Shown: positions 36,050 to 46,011, counted from the stretch's first letter. The stretch: DNA of 64,000 nt from Accumulibacter sp036625275 (GCF_036625275.1 NZ_JAZKUD010000002.1:62001-126000), one strand, 5' to 3'. Notes: generated by a model not told the origin, from the sequence alone. Numbers and translations are program-made.

Positions 36050-36853
36050 TCAATTCGCGGGCAGGTGCAAGCGGTCGAGTCGCAGGCGCTGGCGTTCATC
36101 GAAGAGACGTCGGGCGCCCAGACTCACCGCCACCATGGTGCCGAAACCGGTGCCGCCGGCGATCAGGAACATCACCAGAATCTGGTATTTGACCGCTTCC
36201 ACCGGCGGTGTACCGGCCAGGATCTGGCCGGTCATCATCCCCGGCAGGCTGACGATACCGGCAGCGGACATGGCGTTGATGATCGGGATCATGCCGACCC
36301 GCATCGCTTCGCGGCGGCTGTCGGAAATTGCCCGCCGCCAGTCCTGGCCGAGCGCCAGCCTGGCTTCGATGATCGTCCGTCCTTGCGCGGCATCCTGGGT
36401 CAGGCGATCGAGTCCCAGCGAGATGCCGTTCATGGTGTTGCCGAGCACCATGCCAAGCAGCGGTATCGCGTATTGCGGCGCATACCAGGGGTCGGTGCCA
36501 ATAACCAGGAGCAACGCCAGCAGGGTCACCGTGAATGACGAGACGAACATCGACAGGGTGCCAACACCGAAACCCCAGCCGCCGACAAAGCGGCGCTTTT
36601 GCCTGACCATCACCTCGCGCCCGGCGACCGCCAGCATCACCGCTGCCAGCAAGGCTACCCAGAGTGGCTGCGCACTCTCGAACAGCACCTTGAGCACCAG
36701 GCCAATCAGAAACAACTGCACTGTGCTGCGCACAGCCGAAACCAGCAGCGGGCGTTCGACGCCAATCAGCAGACGCCGCGACAGCCCGGCGAGGGCCAGG
36801 ATCAGGAGCGCAGCGATTGCGAGGTCGGACGGTGAAAGCGCCAGCACGTTCAT
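36050..36853 (-). CDS. fetB: FetB-type ABC transporter permease (iron export)
   Basis: A 267-residue membrane protein of the UPF0014/FetB family with about seven hydrophobic segments. The block GMVLGNTMNGISLGLDRL and the EARLALGQDWRRAI coupling helix, then IVSLPGMMTGQILAG, are characteristic. In E. coli FetAB exports iron and helps against oxidative stress. The ATG at 36853 overlaps the fetA stop in ATGA. A longer open frame upstream is only the shadow of fetA. Confidence 0.88.
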   Translation of the reverse strand: MNVLALSPSDLAIAALLILALAGLSRRLLIGVERPLLVSAVRSTVQLFLIGLVLKVLFESAQPLWVALLAAVMLAVAGREVMVRQKRRFVGGWGFGVGTLSMFVSSFTVTLLALLLVIGTDPWYAPQYAIPLLGMVLGNTMNGISLGLDRLTQDAAQGRTIIEARLALGQDWRRAISDSRREAMRVGMIPIINAMSAAGIVSLPGMMTGQILAGTPPVEAVKYQILVMFLIAGGTGFGTMVAVSLGARRLFDERQRLRLDRLHLPAN

Positions 36854-37455
36854 CGCTGCCCGATCTCCTGCAGCCTGCCGTTGTCGAGAAGATAGCGGCG
36901 CTGCGCGACGCGCCCGATCTGGCCGGCATCGTGGCTGACCCAGAGCAGCGCCGCCTGCCGCTGCTGGCGATAGTCGTCGAGCAAGGACTCGACGCGACGG
37001 GTACTGTCCCAGTCGAGGTTGCCGGTCGGTTCGTCGAGCAACAGGACAGCCGGGGCCTGCATCAGCGTTCGCAACAAGGCGAACCGCTGCCTTTCGCCGG
37101 TCGAACAGCGGGCAACTTGCCAATCCATTGCGGCCGCGGGCAGGCCGAGCCCTTCGATCCACGCCGCATCGACCCCGTACTCGAAGTGGTCGCCGATCCG
37201 TTCCGACCACCACTGGCTCTCGGCGACCAGCAAGGCCACCGCGCGCCGCCACGCGGGCGCCGGCAGGCTCGTGCAACGGGTGTCATCGAGCCGCACCTCG
37301 CCGCGATGCGGGTCGAGGTCGGCGATGGCGCGCAACAACAGCGTCTTGCCGCTGCCCGAGGCCCCCTCGATGCAGACACACTCGCCAGCACCGATCGAGA
37401 GGTCGACCGGACCGACATGGCGAGTCACGAGCTGTTGAATGCGCAGGCGGGGCAT
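36850..37455 (-). CDS. fetA: FetA-type ABC transporter ATP-binding protein
   Basis: A 201-residue ABC ATPase partner of the FetB-type permease. Walker A is GASGSGKT (about residues 33-40), the signature is seen as RCSTGERQRFALLRTL in place of LSGGQ, Walker B is VLLLDEPTGNLD, and the switch His is in LLWVSHD. The ATG at 37455 gives the normal short length; the upstream open frame is not family-like. It is coupled to fetB by a 4-base overlap. Confidence 0.88.
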   Translation of the reverse strand: MPRLRIQQLVTRHVGPVDLSIGAGECVCIEGASGSGKTLLLRAIADLDPHRGEVRLDDTRCTSLPAPAWRRAVALLVAESQWWSERIGDHFEYGVDAAWIEGLGLPAAAMDWQVARCSTGERQRFALLRTLMQAPAVLLLDEPTGNLDWDSTRRVESLLDDYRQQRQAALLWVSHDAGQIGRVAQRRYLLDNGRLQEIGQR

Positions 37456-37543
37456 TGATGATCCGGAGTCTGAACCCCTGCGACCAGCGCAGCGACTTGG
37501 TCGCAGGGGCGTCTGCGGCGCCCCTTGCACAAGTCGCTGCAGA

Positions 37544-38803
37544 CTACAGGATCGGCGTGTGTGCGGCGGCAGTCGGCAGTGCCGAGCCACTCGGTTCGTA
37601 CACCACATGCGGACGACCGACGAGCAGGGGATCGATCGGGCCGATGGCTTCGATGTCCTTGCCGGTGTAATTCAGCTTGTGGAGGACGTAACGCATGGCG
37701 TTCAGGCGCGCACGCTTTTTGCAGTCGGACTTGATCACCGTCCACGGCGTTTCCGCCGTGTCGGTATGGAAGAACATCGCCTCCTTGGCCTTGGTGTAGT
37801 CATCCCACTTGTTGAGCGAGGCCAGGTCGATCGGCGACAGCTTCCACTGTTTGAGTGGGTGCACCTCGCGCTCCTTGAAGCGGCGACGCTGTTCCTTGCG
37901 GCTGACCGAGAACCAGAACTTGACCAGGTGAATGCCGCTGCGCACCAACGTACGTTCGACCTCCGGCGTCTGACGCATGAATTCCTGGTATTCCTCTTCG
38001 CTGCAGAAGCCCATGACGCGCTCGACACCGGCGCGGTTGTACCACGAACGATCACAGAAGACGATCTCGCCGGCAGTCGGCAGGTGGCGAACATAACGCT
38101 GGAAGTACCATTGACCTCGTTCCTGTTCACTCGGTTTCTCGAGCGCGACCACGCGCCCGCCCCGCGGATTGAGGTGCTCGGTAAAGCGCTTGATGGCACC
38201 GCCCTTGCCTGCCGCATCGCGCCCCTCGAAAATGATCACGACGCGCTGCCCGGTTTCCTTGACCCAGTTCTGCAGCTTGAGCAGTTCAACCTGCAAACGG
38301 TACTTCTGCTTCTCGTAGGCCTTGCGCGACATCAGGTTACGATAGGGATACGAATTGGTGTCGCGCCAACTGGTCGCCAGTTCGTCGTCGGGACTGGTTG
38401 CGGGCTTGGCCGCCGGCTCTTCCTCCTTGCCGAGCAGCGCCTTGCGCAGGGCCTGCGCATCATCCGGCGACGATCCGGTCATGATCGCTTCCAGCGTCTT
38501 GGCCAGCGAAGCCGTATCGCCGACGTTCGCGGAAGAGATGATGTCACGCAGGGCGACTTTCTTCTGTTCGATCGCCGAACTGGCAGCTTCGGCTACGTCA
38601 TAGGCTTCCATGCCGCCTGGGGTGCGCGCCGGCGCAACGTCACCGGCCGAGGCCTTGCGCGGTGGTGCCGAACGCGTGGTCGTGGCAGGCGCACGGGTCC
38701 TGGGGGCCCGTCCTGCCGGTTTGGCAGCGGGAACCGCCGGTTTGTCGGTGGTGCCGGCCTTATCTTCAGCGCCTGCTGCGGGCGGCGGAGTTATCTTGTC
38801 CAT
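37544..38803 (-). CDS. ppk2: Polyphosphate kinase 2 with long N-terminal extension
   Basis: PPK2, 419 residues, uses polyphosphate to phosphorylate nucleoside diphosphates or the reverse. The catalytic domain (about residues 150-400) has Walker A FEGRDAAGKGGAIK, the motif FCDRSWYNRAGVERVMGF and the lid region KEQRRRFKEREVHPLKQWKLS. About 130 residues precede it: first an Ala/Pro/Thr/Lys-rich tract (residues 5-60), then a helical segment. Single-domain PPK2 enzymes are usually near 300 residues. The ATG at 38803 has GGAGAGAG just upstream. It fits a polyphosphate-accumulating lifestyle. Confidence 0.94.
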   Translation of the reverse strand: MDKITPPPAAGAEDKAGTTDKPAVPAAKPAGRAPRTRAPATTTRSAPPRKASAGDVAPARTPGGMEAYDVAEAASSAIEQKKVALRDIISSANVGDTASLAKTLEAIMTGSSPDDAQALRKALLGKEEEPAAKPATSPDDELATSWRDTNSYPYRNLMSRKAYEKQKYRLQVELLKLQNWVKETGQRVVIIFEGRDAAGKGGAIKRFTEHLNPRGGRVVALEKPSEQERGQWYFQRYVRHLPTAGEIVFCDRSWYNRAGVERVMGFCSEEEYQEFMRQTPEVERTLVRSGIHLVKFWFSVSRKEQRRRFKEREVHPLKQWKLSPIDLASLNKWDDYTKAKEAMFFHTDTAETPWTVIKSDCKKRARLNAMRYVLHKLNYTGKDIEAIGPIDPLLVGRPHVVYEPSGSALPTAAAHTPIL

Positions 38804-39200
38804 CTCTCTCTCCAATGGGGGGTCTGTTGCGAAAAGTTGACGCCGGATCGTGGCCTGGCGGTGTCCGTGATGATACCGCCGAGATGTCATACACTTCAAT
38901 CGCTTGAATGCCCTTGAGCAAATCTTTTCCAGGTTTTTCTGCGTTTGCCGTGTGCACCCGGAAAAAGTTCGGCCCGGCACTGGCCGGGCACACCACGGAC
39001 GGCAAATAGCGCGTTCGGAAACCGGACTTCGATGAGTGGCTTTGGCCATTTCCAGACGATTCCGTCTCCGATCATTCTCATTCTTCTTCGTGCAAGCGCT
39101 TTCTCAGTGTGCAATTTGTTAGCATAGGTCGAATGCGCCGAGGAAATCCGCATGCAAACGAACGTCACCATCGGTCGCGTCACTAGAGGAGAACACTGGA
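38804..39200. other. Divergent intergenic region between ppk2 and the FAD/Fe-S dehydrogenase
   Basis: 397 bases between two divergent genes. It must hold both promoters; no hexamer pair was convincing by eye, and no phosphate-box or other operator was recognised. No small gene with a ribosome binding site was found. Confidence 0.5.
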
Positions 39201-41972
39201 ATGGATTCGCTAATTTCTGCCCTGCACACGCATTTTCCCGCTGATCGTGTCATTGCCGATGAACTGCGCCGACTGGCCTGGGGCACCGATGCCAGTTTTT
39301 ACCGGCTGGTACCGCGCGTCGTGGTGGTCGTTGAAAACGAAGCCGACCTGCTGCACGTGCTGGCAGTCACCCGGCAGCACCGCATCCACCTGACTTTCCG
39401 CGCTGCCGGTACCAGCCTCTCCGGGCAGGCCATGACGGACGGTGTTCTGGTCCTCATCGGAGAAGGCTTTGCCAGTTTCGAGTTGGCTGCCGATGCACTG
39501 AGCGTTCGCCTGGGACCGGGAATCGTGGGCAGCGAAGTGAATCGTCGACTCGCCCATCTGGGGCGCAAGATCGGCCCCGACCCGGCGTCGATCGCCACCT
39601 GCAAGATCGGCGGCATCGCCGCCAACAACGCCTCCGGGATGTGCTGCGGCACCGCCCAGAACAGTTACCGGACTCTCGCCGGCATGCGCGTCATCCTGGC
39701 CGATGGCAGTGTGCTGGATACCGAAGAAGCAGCCAGTGTTGCCGCTTTCCGCCAGAGCCACGCCGGACTTCTCGACGAACTCGAACGCCTCGGACAGCAG
39801 ACCCGTGCCGACATCGCCCTGGCCAACCGTATCCGGCACAAGTTCAAGATCAAGAACACCACCGGTTACAGCCTCAACGCACTGGTCGATTACAGCGATC
39901 CGCTCGAAATCCTGACGCATCTGATGATTGGCTCGGAAGGCACGCTGGGCTTCATCTCCCGGATCACCTATCACACGGTGACGGAAGATCCGTTCAAGGC
40001 CAGCGCGCTGATCTTCTTCCCGGACATCGAGACCGCCTGCCAGGCCGTGATTCGCCTCAAGCCGCAGCCGGTTGCGGCGGTGGAACTGCTCGACCGCGCC
40101 GCCCTGCGTTCGGTGGAAAACAAGCCTGGACTGCCGCCGATCATCCGCTCACTCGGTGATTCCGTCGCCGCCCTGCTGGTCGAGGTTCGCTCGCACCATG
40201 CTCCCGGTCTGCAAGCGCACATCGATACCACCCTCGCGGCGATGACCGGCATTGCGACCGTTGAAACGCCGTACTTTTCGACTGACCCGGAAACCTGCGA
40301 GATGTACTGGAAAGTACGCAAGGGCACTTTCCCCTCGGTCGGCGCGATGCGTCGCGCCGGCACGACAGTGATCATCGAGGATGTGGCTTTCCCGATCGCC
40401 TCCCTGGCCGCGGCCACCCTCGACCTGCAAGCCCTGCTCAAGCAGCACGGTTACCACGAGGCGATCATCTTCGGGCACGCGCTGGAGGGCAATCTGCACT
40501 TCGTGTTCACCCAGGACTTCGGCGATCCGGCTGAAGTGCAGCGCTACGCCGGCTTTATGGACGAGGTCTGCAAGCTGGTGGTCAACAAGTATGACGGCTC
40601 GCTGAAGGCCGAACACGGCACCGGGCGCAACATGGCGCCTTTTGTCGAAATGGAATGGGGCCAGCAGGCCACCGACCTGATGCGCCGCATCAAGGCGCTG
40701 TTCGACCCGGAGAACCGCCTCAATCCCGGAGTCATTCTGAATGACGATCCGGCCGCGCACCTGCAACACCTCAAGCCCATGCCACCCGCCGAGGATATCG
40801 TCGATCGCTGCATCGAATGCGGCTTTTGTGAGCCCCTGTGCCCCTCGCACCAACTGACCCTGTCGCCGCGCCAGCGCATCGTCAGCTGGCGCGAACTGTC
40901 GCGGCGCGGCGCTGCCGGCGAGCCTGCCGGCGCACTTGGCAAGGATTATCCCTACTTCGGGCTCGATACCTGCGCGGGTTGCGGATTATGTTCCACCGCC
41001 TGCCCGGTGGCGATCAATACCGGCGACCTGACCCGTCGCCTGCGCGGCCGTGCCCAAAGTGATTTCGCGCGCAGCGTCGGCCGCTGGACTGGCGAGCACT
41101 TCGGAGCCGTCGCTGCGACTGCCCGCCTGGGATTGCAGCTCGGCCACCTGGCCAGTGCGGTCGTTGGCGACAAAGCACTTGGCATCCTCTCCAGGGGCGC
41201 CTGGAAGACGACCATGCCACGCGCCGGCAGGTCAGTCGGGGCGCATCGGGGTAACGGCGATCCGGTGGTCTACTTTCCGGCCTGCGGCGGACGGATTTTC
41301 GGGCCGAACGCCGCTGGCGAAGCCCAACTCGGCGAGGTGATCCAGCAAGTGCTGGTCCGCGCCGGTTATGCACCCCGCCTGCCACAGGAATTTGACCACC
41401 TCTGTTGTGGCCAGATGCTGGCCAGCAAAGGCCTGGCCGAAGAAGCCAACGCCAGCGCTGCGCGCCTCGAGGCGGCACTCGACGCTGCCAGCGAGCATGG
41501 CCGCTACCCGATCATCATGGATGCCAGTACCTGTAGCGTGCGCATGCAGGAGTATCTGGCTGGTCGCCTGCCACTCCTCGACTTCCACGAATTCGCCCAC
41601 GACGCGCTCCTGCCCAGGCTCAGGCTGGTCAGGCAAGCCGGCCCGATTGCCCTGCACATCAACTGCAGCGTACGCAAGAGCGGTTCGGACGCCAAGCTGC
41701 AGAAGGTTGTCAGTGCCTGTGTCGAACGGGTGATTGCGCCGGCAGGGGTGTCTTGCTGTGGCTTCTCGGGCGATCGCGGTTTCGTGGTGCCGGAGTTGAA
41801 CCAGCATGCCCTGCGCAAGATTCACGACGAACTGCCAGCGAGCTGCATGAGCGGCGTCTCCAGCAATCGGACCTGCGAAATTGGTCTGACGGCGGAAAGC
41901 GGGCGGACCTATCGTTCTGTGGCTTACCTGCTGGAGGAGTGCAGTCGAACACAAACCATGGAAGCGTGCTAA
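39201..41972 (+). CDS. FAD- and Fe-S-binding oxidoreductase, D-lactate dehydrogenase type
   Basis: A 923-residue fusion of a GlcD-like FAD subunit and a GlcF-like iron-sulfur subunit. The FAD-binding part has RAAGTSLSGQAMTDGVLV, GRKIGPDPASIATCKIGGI and NASGMCCGTAQN; the substrate domain ends in KAEHGTGRNMAPF. Two ferredoxin-type clusters follow, CIECGFCEPLCP (about residue 537) and CAGCGLCSTACP (about 591), then two CCG domains (CCGQML near 735, CCGFSGDRG near 852). Such proteins oxidise D-lactate or related 2-hydroxy acids and feed electrons to quinones; substrate is inferred. The start follows AGAGGAGA. Confidence 0.9.
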   Translation: MDSLISALHTHFPADRVIADELRRLAWGTDASFYRLVPRVVVVVENEADLLHVLAVTRQHRIHLTFRAAGTSLSGQAMTDGVLVLIGEGFASFELAADALSVRLGPGIVGSEVNRRLAHLGRKIGPDPASIATCKIGGIAANNASGMCCGTAQNSYRTLAGMRVILADGSVLDTEEAASVAAFRQSHAGLLDELERLGQQTRADIALANRIRHKFKIKNTTGYSLNALVDYSDPLEILTHLMIGSEGTLGFISRITYHTVTEDPFKASALIFFPDIETACQAVIRLKPQPVAAVELLDRAALRSVENKPGLPPIIRSLGDSVAALLVEVRSHHAPGLQAHIDTTLAAMTGIATVETPYFSTDPETCEMYWKVRKGTFPSVGAMRRAGTTVIIEDVAFPIASLAAATLDLQALLKQHGYHEAIIFGHALEGNLHFVFTQDFGDPAEVQRYAGFMDEVCKLVVNKYDGSLKAEHGTGRNMAPFVEMEWGQQATDLMRRIKALFDPENRLNPGVILNDDPAAHLQHLKPMPPAEDIVDRCIECGFCEPLCPSHQLTLSPRQRIVSWRELSRRGAAGEPAGALGKDYPYFGLDTCAGCGLCSTACPVAINTGDLTRRLRGRAQSDFARSVGRWTGEHFGAVAATARLGLQLGHLASAVVGDKALGILSRGAWKTTMPRAGRSVGAHRGNGDPVVYFPACGGRIFGPNAAGEAQLGEVIQQVLVRAGYAPRLPQEFDHLCCGQMLASKGLAEEANASAARLEAALDAASEHGRYPIIMDASTCSVRMQEYLAGRLPLLDFHEFAHDALLPRLRLVRQAGPIALHINCSVRKSGSDAKLQKVVSACVERVIAPAGVSCCGFSGDRGFVVPELNQHALRKIHDELPASCMSGVSSNRTCEIGLTAESGRTYRSVAYLLEECSRTQTMEAC

Positions 41973-42020
41973 CGGTCATGACTTTTTCAGGCACCCTTGA
42001 TCATGAAAGTCATGCCCGTT
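41971..42020. repeat. Two-hairpin dispersed repeat, copy 2 (first module)
   Basis: AACGGTCATGACTTT to AAAGTCATGCCCGTT, with a few substitutions relative to copies 1 and 3. It begins inside the TAA stop codon of the FAD/Fe-S dehydrogenase gene. The second module is not recognisable beyond ACGGTTCGTGCAG. Confidence 0.8.
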
Positions 42021-42569
42021 TCTCTCTCCCACGGTTCGTGCAGTATCGCGGGCCGGCTGCGGCGGCGCGGAGCAGCACTCCGCCAAACCCCGCTTTGGCC
42101 TCGCGAGAGGAGAAGAGGAGCGATGCTGCGCTGACCGATGTCGACCATTTTTACAGTCGTCTGCTTAATTAGCGCAACCGGAATCTCAAAATTCCCTCAC
42201 GTAGAAAAGAATCCATGAATTTCTTCGGGTTATCGCGGGGAGTTGATTCCCGGCCTGTTTCTTGCTTCGATGACCTTGTCGATGTAGATGGTTGCCAAGG
42301 TTGAAAAGTGTATCAATTTTGCATCGATCAATCCGGGAAAACGCCGTCAGTTCTCATCGAAGTTGACAACGCCCCCCAGAAGTGGAAAACAATAAAGTGA
42401 CTGGGCATCGTGTTAGATCACAGAGTTAAAGTTGTTTATGATGTTGTTGTCGGTATGGGATTCTTGCAGGCTAGTGCAAGAATCGCTTCACAAACCAGGC
42501 CAGGTCGGTGGCATTGCCAATCAAGCGAGCATCCGCGGCCTGAGACACTATCCTCAAGGAGTGAAGAAC
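42021..42569. other. Intergenic region, no supported gene
   Basis: 549 bases between the repeat and the small 81-residue gene. It has an AT-richer stretch at 42170-42440. A 13-base string GTGTATCAATTTT (42308-42320) is the inverse complement of a string in the IS21-like end at 30768-30780, which may hint at another decayed terminus. Only short open frames without ribosome binding sites occur. Confidence 0.45.
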
Positions 42570-42815
42570 ATGGATATCCCGGAGGATCCCCCGCCCCGCT
42601 TCCTTCCCGGTCTTGGAGGAGGTCCCTTCTCGGAAGCCGAATTCCTTCACCAGCAAGTTGCCGAGATCGAAGCGTATGTGGAGCGCTTTCCATCGGCCGA
42701 GAGGGATCTTCGTGCTCTGGCATGGATTGAGGCCAATGCCAGTCAATATCGGCAACAGTGGCAAATACGGATGGTCACGAGCGGACGCCATCGGCAATCC
42801 ATGCACGGGGGCTGA
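42570..42815 (+). CDS. Small protein of unknown function
   Basis: An 81-residue acidic, soluble protein (DIPEDPPPRFLPGLGGGPFS, then AEFLHQQVAEIEAYVERFPS) ending in a basic tail. The ATG is preceded by AAGGAG at a good distance, which is the main support; the frame opens 46 codons earlier without a site. It lies 33 bases before the gamma-glutamyltransferase gene and may be cotranscribed. Not recognised. Confidence 0.5.
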   Translation: MDIPEDPPPRFLPGLGGGPFSEAEFLHQQVAEIEAYVERFPSAERDLRALAWIEANASQYRQQWQIRMVTSGRHRQSMHGG

Positions 42816-42848
42816 CAACAAGAGTTCGACGAATCTTGGAGTATAGCC

Positions 42849-44645
42849 ATGCACCTCGTAGCCATGCACCTCATTTTACTCGTCCTGTCGATGCTGGTCG
42901 TGGGCTGCAGTCATTCCCCATCATTGACTGCGACCGCAACTGCCGAAAGCCATCAACCGGAAGGCGCCGCCGGCCTCAGTACACAGCCCGGATGGCACGG
43001 CCAGAAGTTTGCCATTGCCACAGCCAATCCACTGGCCAGCGCTGCCGGACTCGCCATGCTCAAAGACGGCGGTGCGGCGATCGACGCGGCAGTTGCTGCG
43101 CAGATGGTGCTGACCCTCGTTGAACCACAATCCAGCGGTATCGGCGGTGGCGCTTTTCTGCTCCACCACGATGGTCGCCAGACGGTTGCCTTCGACGGTC
43201 GCGAGACAGCACCGGCAACAGCCAGTGCAAGCCTGTTCGTCAAGGCCGACGGCAAGGCGATGACTTTTCAGGAAGCCATCGTCGGTGGCCGCGCAGTCGG
43301 CGTGCCAGGTGCCCTGCGGATGCTCGAAATGGCACACGCCGAATATGGCCGGCTGCCCTGGTCGACCCTTTTCGAACCGGCGATCCGACTCGCCGAGAAC
43401 GGATTTCCGGTCAGCCAGCGCCTGCACACACTGCTCAAGGCTGACCCCTACCTCAGGAAGGATCCGCAGGCCGCTGCCTATTTTTACGATCCTGACGGTC
43501 AACCCGTTACCGTCGGCAGCCGTTTGCGCAATCCCGAATTGGCTGGCGTCCTGCGCAGGATCGCCAGTGAAGGGTCACGAGCACTGCACGAGGGTGAGAT
43601 CGCGCAGGCGATCGTCGACAAGGTGCAGCAATATCCGGCAAACCCCGGCCAGCTTAGCCTGGCTGATCTGGCTGGATACCAGCCGCAGCGCCGCAAGCCG
43701 CTGTGCAGCAGCTATGCGCCAAAACGGGTTGAGCCACCGCGAACTTACCTGATCTGCGGTTTTCCGCCTCCAGGTTCGGGAGCGATCGCCATCGCCCAGA
43801 TTCTCGGCATCCTCAATCACACCGAGGCTGCATTCCTGCCGTTTTCCACCCCACTCTGGATGCACTATTACAGCGAAGCAGCACGCCTGGCTTTTGCCGA
43901 TCGTGCCCAGTATGTCGCCGATCCCGATTTCGTCGCCGCACCGGCGGGCAACTGGTACGCGCTGATCCAACCGGCATACCTGGCTGAAAGGGCGCGGCTG
44001 ATCGGCCCACACAGCATGCAGGTGGCCAGACCGGGCTCGCCATCGCCGGAACCAATGACTCAGGCAGCGATGCCCGAACAACCTGAATACGGGACCTCCC
44101 ACCTCAGCGTCGTCGACCAGCACGGCAACGGGTTGGCGATGACCACCACCATCGAAGATGCCTTCGGAGCACGCCAGATGGTGCGGGGGTTTCTCCTCAA
44201 CAACCAGCTCAGCGATTTCGCCTTTATTCCGACTGACAGCAGTGGTTTGCCCATCGCCAATCGCGTCGAACCAGGCAAGCGCCCGCGCTCGTCGATGAGT
44301 CCAACGCTGGTCTTTGACCAGGACAGCGGCGAGCTGGTGATCAGCGGCGGCTCACCGGGCGGAGCGTTGATCATTCACTACACGGCCAAGCTGCTTTACG
44401 CGATGCTGAACTGGGGACTGGAACCTCAGCAGGCCATCGACCTGCCCAACTTTGGCTCACTGAACGGGCCGACGCTGCTTGAGGAAAAGCGTTTTTCCTG
44501 GTCCTTTGTCGAAGCGCTCAGGGCCCGCAGCCACGTGGTGAACGAAGTCGTCATGAACAGCGGTTTGCAGGCCCTCGAAAAGACTTCGGGTGGATTCGCC
44601 GGCGGCGCCGATCCACGCCGTGAGGGCCTGGTGCTGGGCGAGTGA
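42849..44645 (+). CDS. ggt: Gamma-glutamyltransferase, lipoprotein form
   Basis: A 598-residue gamma-glutamyltranspeptidase that cleaves glutathione and gamma-glutamyl amides. The N-terminus has a lipoprotein signal with lipobox LVVGC, so the enzyme is probably membrane-anchored in the periplasm. The family block GGAAIDAAVAAQMVLTLVEP is clear. Autocleavage should occur before Thr416 in YGTSHLSVVDQHGN, producing the two subunits, and the SSMSPTLVF and SGGSPGG oxyanion loops follow. The first of two close ATGs is behind GGAG. The usual Ggt length is about 580. Confidence 0.93.
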   Translation: MHLVAMHLILLVLSMLVVGCSHSPSLTATATAESHQPEGAAGLSTQPGWHGQKFAIATANPLASAAGLAMLKDGGAAIDAAVAAQMVLTLVEPQSSGIGGGAFLLHHDGRQTVAFDGRETAPATASASLFVKADGKAMTFQEAIVGGRAVGVPGALRMLEMAHAEYGRLPWSTLFEPAIRLAENGFPVSQRLHTLLKADPYLRKDPQAAAYFYDPDGQPVTVGSRLRNPELAGVLRRIASEGSRALHEGEIAQAIVDKVQQYPANPGQLSLADLAGYQPQRRKPLCSSYAPKRVEPPRTYLICGFPPPGSGAIAIAQILGILNHTEAAFLPFSTPLWMHYYSEAARLAFADRAQYVADPDFVAAPAGNWYALIQPAYLAERARLIGPHSMQVARPGSPSPEPMTQAAMPEQPEYGTSHLSVVDQHGNGLAMTTTIEDAFGARQMVRGFLLNNQLSDFAFIPTDSSGLPIANRVEPGKRPRSSMSPTLVFDQDSGELVISGGSPGGALIIHYTAKLLYAMLNWGLEPQQAIDLPNFGSLNGPTLLEEKRFSWSFVEALRARSHVVNEVVMNSGLQALEKTSGGFAGGADPRREGLVLGE

Positions 44646-44762
44646 TGATCCCCGCCTCCATGCCCTCGCTGATGCGGGCAGCACTACGACAGCCCCCGAA
44701 TCGGCATGTTGGCCTGTCACGCAGCGCCACCGGCAAGCTTTCTCCCGGTGCTACCCCCCCCA

Positions 44763-45965
44763 CTACACCACATAACAGTGTTCTTTAAGGAAAGCCACAG
44801 CCTCGCCAAGGGTTATATCCGAGCTATCGAGCAGATAGGTCTGAGCCTCCGGAAAAAATTCATTCCATAGTTTTTCCAGGCCTTCCTGCATCTCATGGGG
44901 CGCGCACTGCCGAATGAAGCCGAGCACCAGTTCTGGCTTGAAACCATCCGCTCGAACCTTGCGGATCAAGGCTCTCGCTGCGGCTCGCGTCAGAGCAGGT
45001 TTGGGCAGCGTCTCGGCTGCGATGCAGACAAAAATCGTCAGCAGCGAGTCATCGTCAGTCTTGCCTGCAGTTATCTTGTGCCATTCCTTCGAAACTGCGG
45101 CATCGAATAGACTGGCATCTTCGAGATCGACATCCCGCAAAAAATACCCTTTCTGAACGGTTTCTTCGAACAGCTTGTCGATCGCCAGCGAGGGATCGAG
45201 AATTCGCGGCAGATCCTCGGTTTCGACCTCCTGGAGGTGGCGTCTGGCAATCTCCTGGTACGATTCAGGGAGAATCTTGAATATCTCCTTGATTCGCTTT
45301 CTGCCTTTCGGCGCTACCCCCTTCTTCCTGATTGCCCTCAGAATACTGACGAAGCCGGCAGCATTGGGGATTGCCGGTGGGGTGTCTCCGCCAAGATAGA
45401 CGAGCATGGTCGTACGCAGGAACGATCCAACGGGCACCATCGAAAGGGTGGAGGGGGCTACTCCAAGGTTTTCGGCAAACCAGAGTGCCGCTCCAATCGC
45501 CAAGTGATACGCCTTCCTTTGTTCGAGGGCGATTCGATATTCGGCTGGCTCCCTGAGCGACCATTCAGCCAGGAATTCCCTTTGTGACTTCGCGCTCATA
45601 CCGCCAATGATGTCACAATCGGGCAAGGCCCAGAGCGCCTTGATCATTTCGGAACCGCCACGCGAATGTGACAGAAAGGTGTGGTCCCGCAGCGATCGAG
45701 CTGCTTTGTCGAGGTCACCTCCACTGCGATCGGCAAGAAAAAGACTGACCAGATTGACGATCCGCGTACGCGCCTCCTCGATATTCGGCCGCAAATACTG
45801 CGTCCCGAAATACTCGGCAATCTGCAGCATTCCCTTCGGGGCGTCGTTCAGGATACTGGCAACCCTATGCTGATCGATGATCCCATGGTGCACCCCGTAC
45901 GTGAGCGCCTTTTCGAAAAAAGGCCGCGCATCGAATACTGCGATCTGCTGGTAGCTAGGCGGCAT
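44763..45965 (-). CDS. Unknown protein, last gene of a J-domain operon
   Basis: A 400-residue soluble, mostly helical protein without signal peptide or membrane segments. Recognisable stretches are FFEKALTYGVHHGIIDQHRV, DAPKGMLQIAEYFGTQYLRP and FLRTTMLVYLGGDTPPAIPN. It matches no family known to me. It follows the upstream gene by 46 bases on the same strand, making it the fourth and largest gene of a run that begins with a J-domain protein. It may be a client or partner of that chaperone module. Confidence 0.75.
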   Translation of the reverse strand: MPPSYQQIAVFDARPFFEKALTYGVHHGIIDQHRVASILNDAPKGMLQIAEYFGTQYLRPNIEEARTRIVNLVSLFLADRSGGDLDKAARSLRDHTFLSHSRGGSEMIKALWALPDCDIIGGMSAKSQREFLAEWSLREPAEYRIALEQRKAYHLAIGAALWFAENLGVAPSTLSMVPVGSFLRTTMLVYLGGDTPPAIPNAAGFVSILRAIRKKGVAPKGRKRIKEIFKILPESYQEIARRHLQEVETEDLPRILDPSLAIDKLFEETVQKGYFLRDVDLEDASLFDAAVSKEWHKITAGKTDDDSLLTIFVCIAAETLPKPALTRAAARALIRKVRADGFKPELVLGFIRQCAPHEMQEGLEKLWNEFFPEAQTYLLDSSDITLGEAVAFLKEHCYVV

Positions 45966-46011
45966 GGACGATCATTCTTCTGTGGGTAGCCGGTCATTCA
46001 AAAGCCTGCGA

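Noticed and set aside
42308..42320. 13-base inverse match to the IS21-like end at 30768-30780 as proof of a second IS21 terminus
   Set aside because: The match is short and the flanking repeats of an IS21 end are absent; recorded only as a hint.
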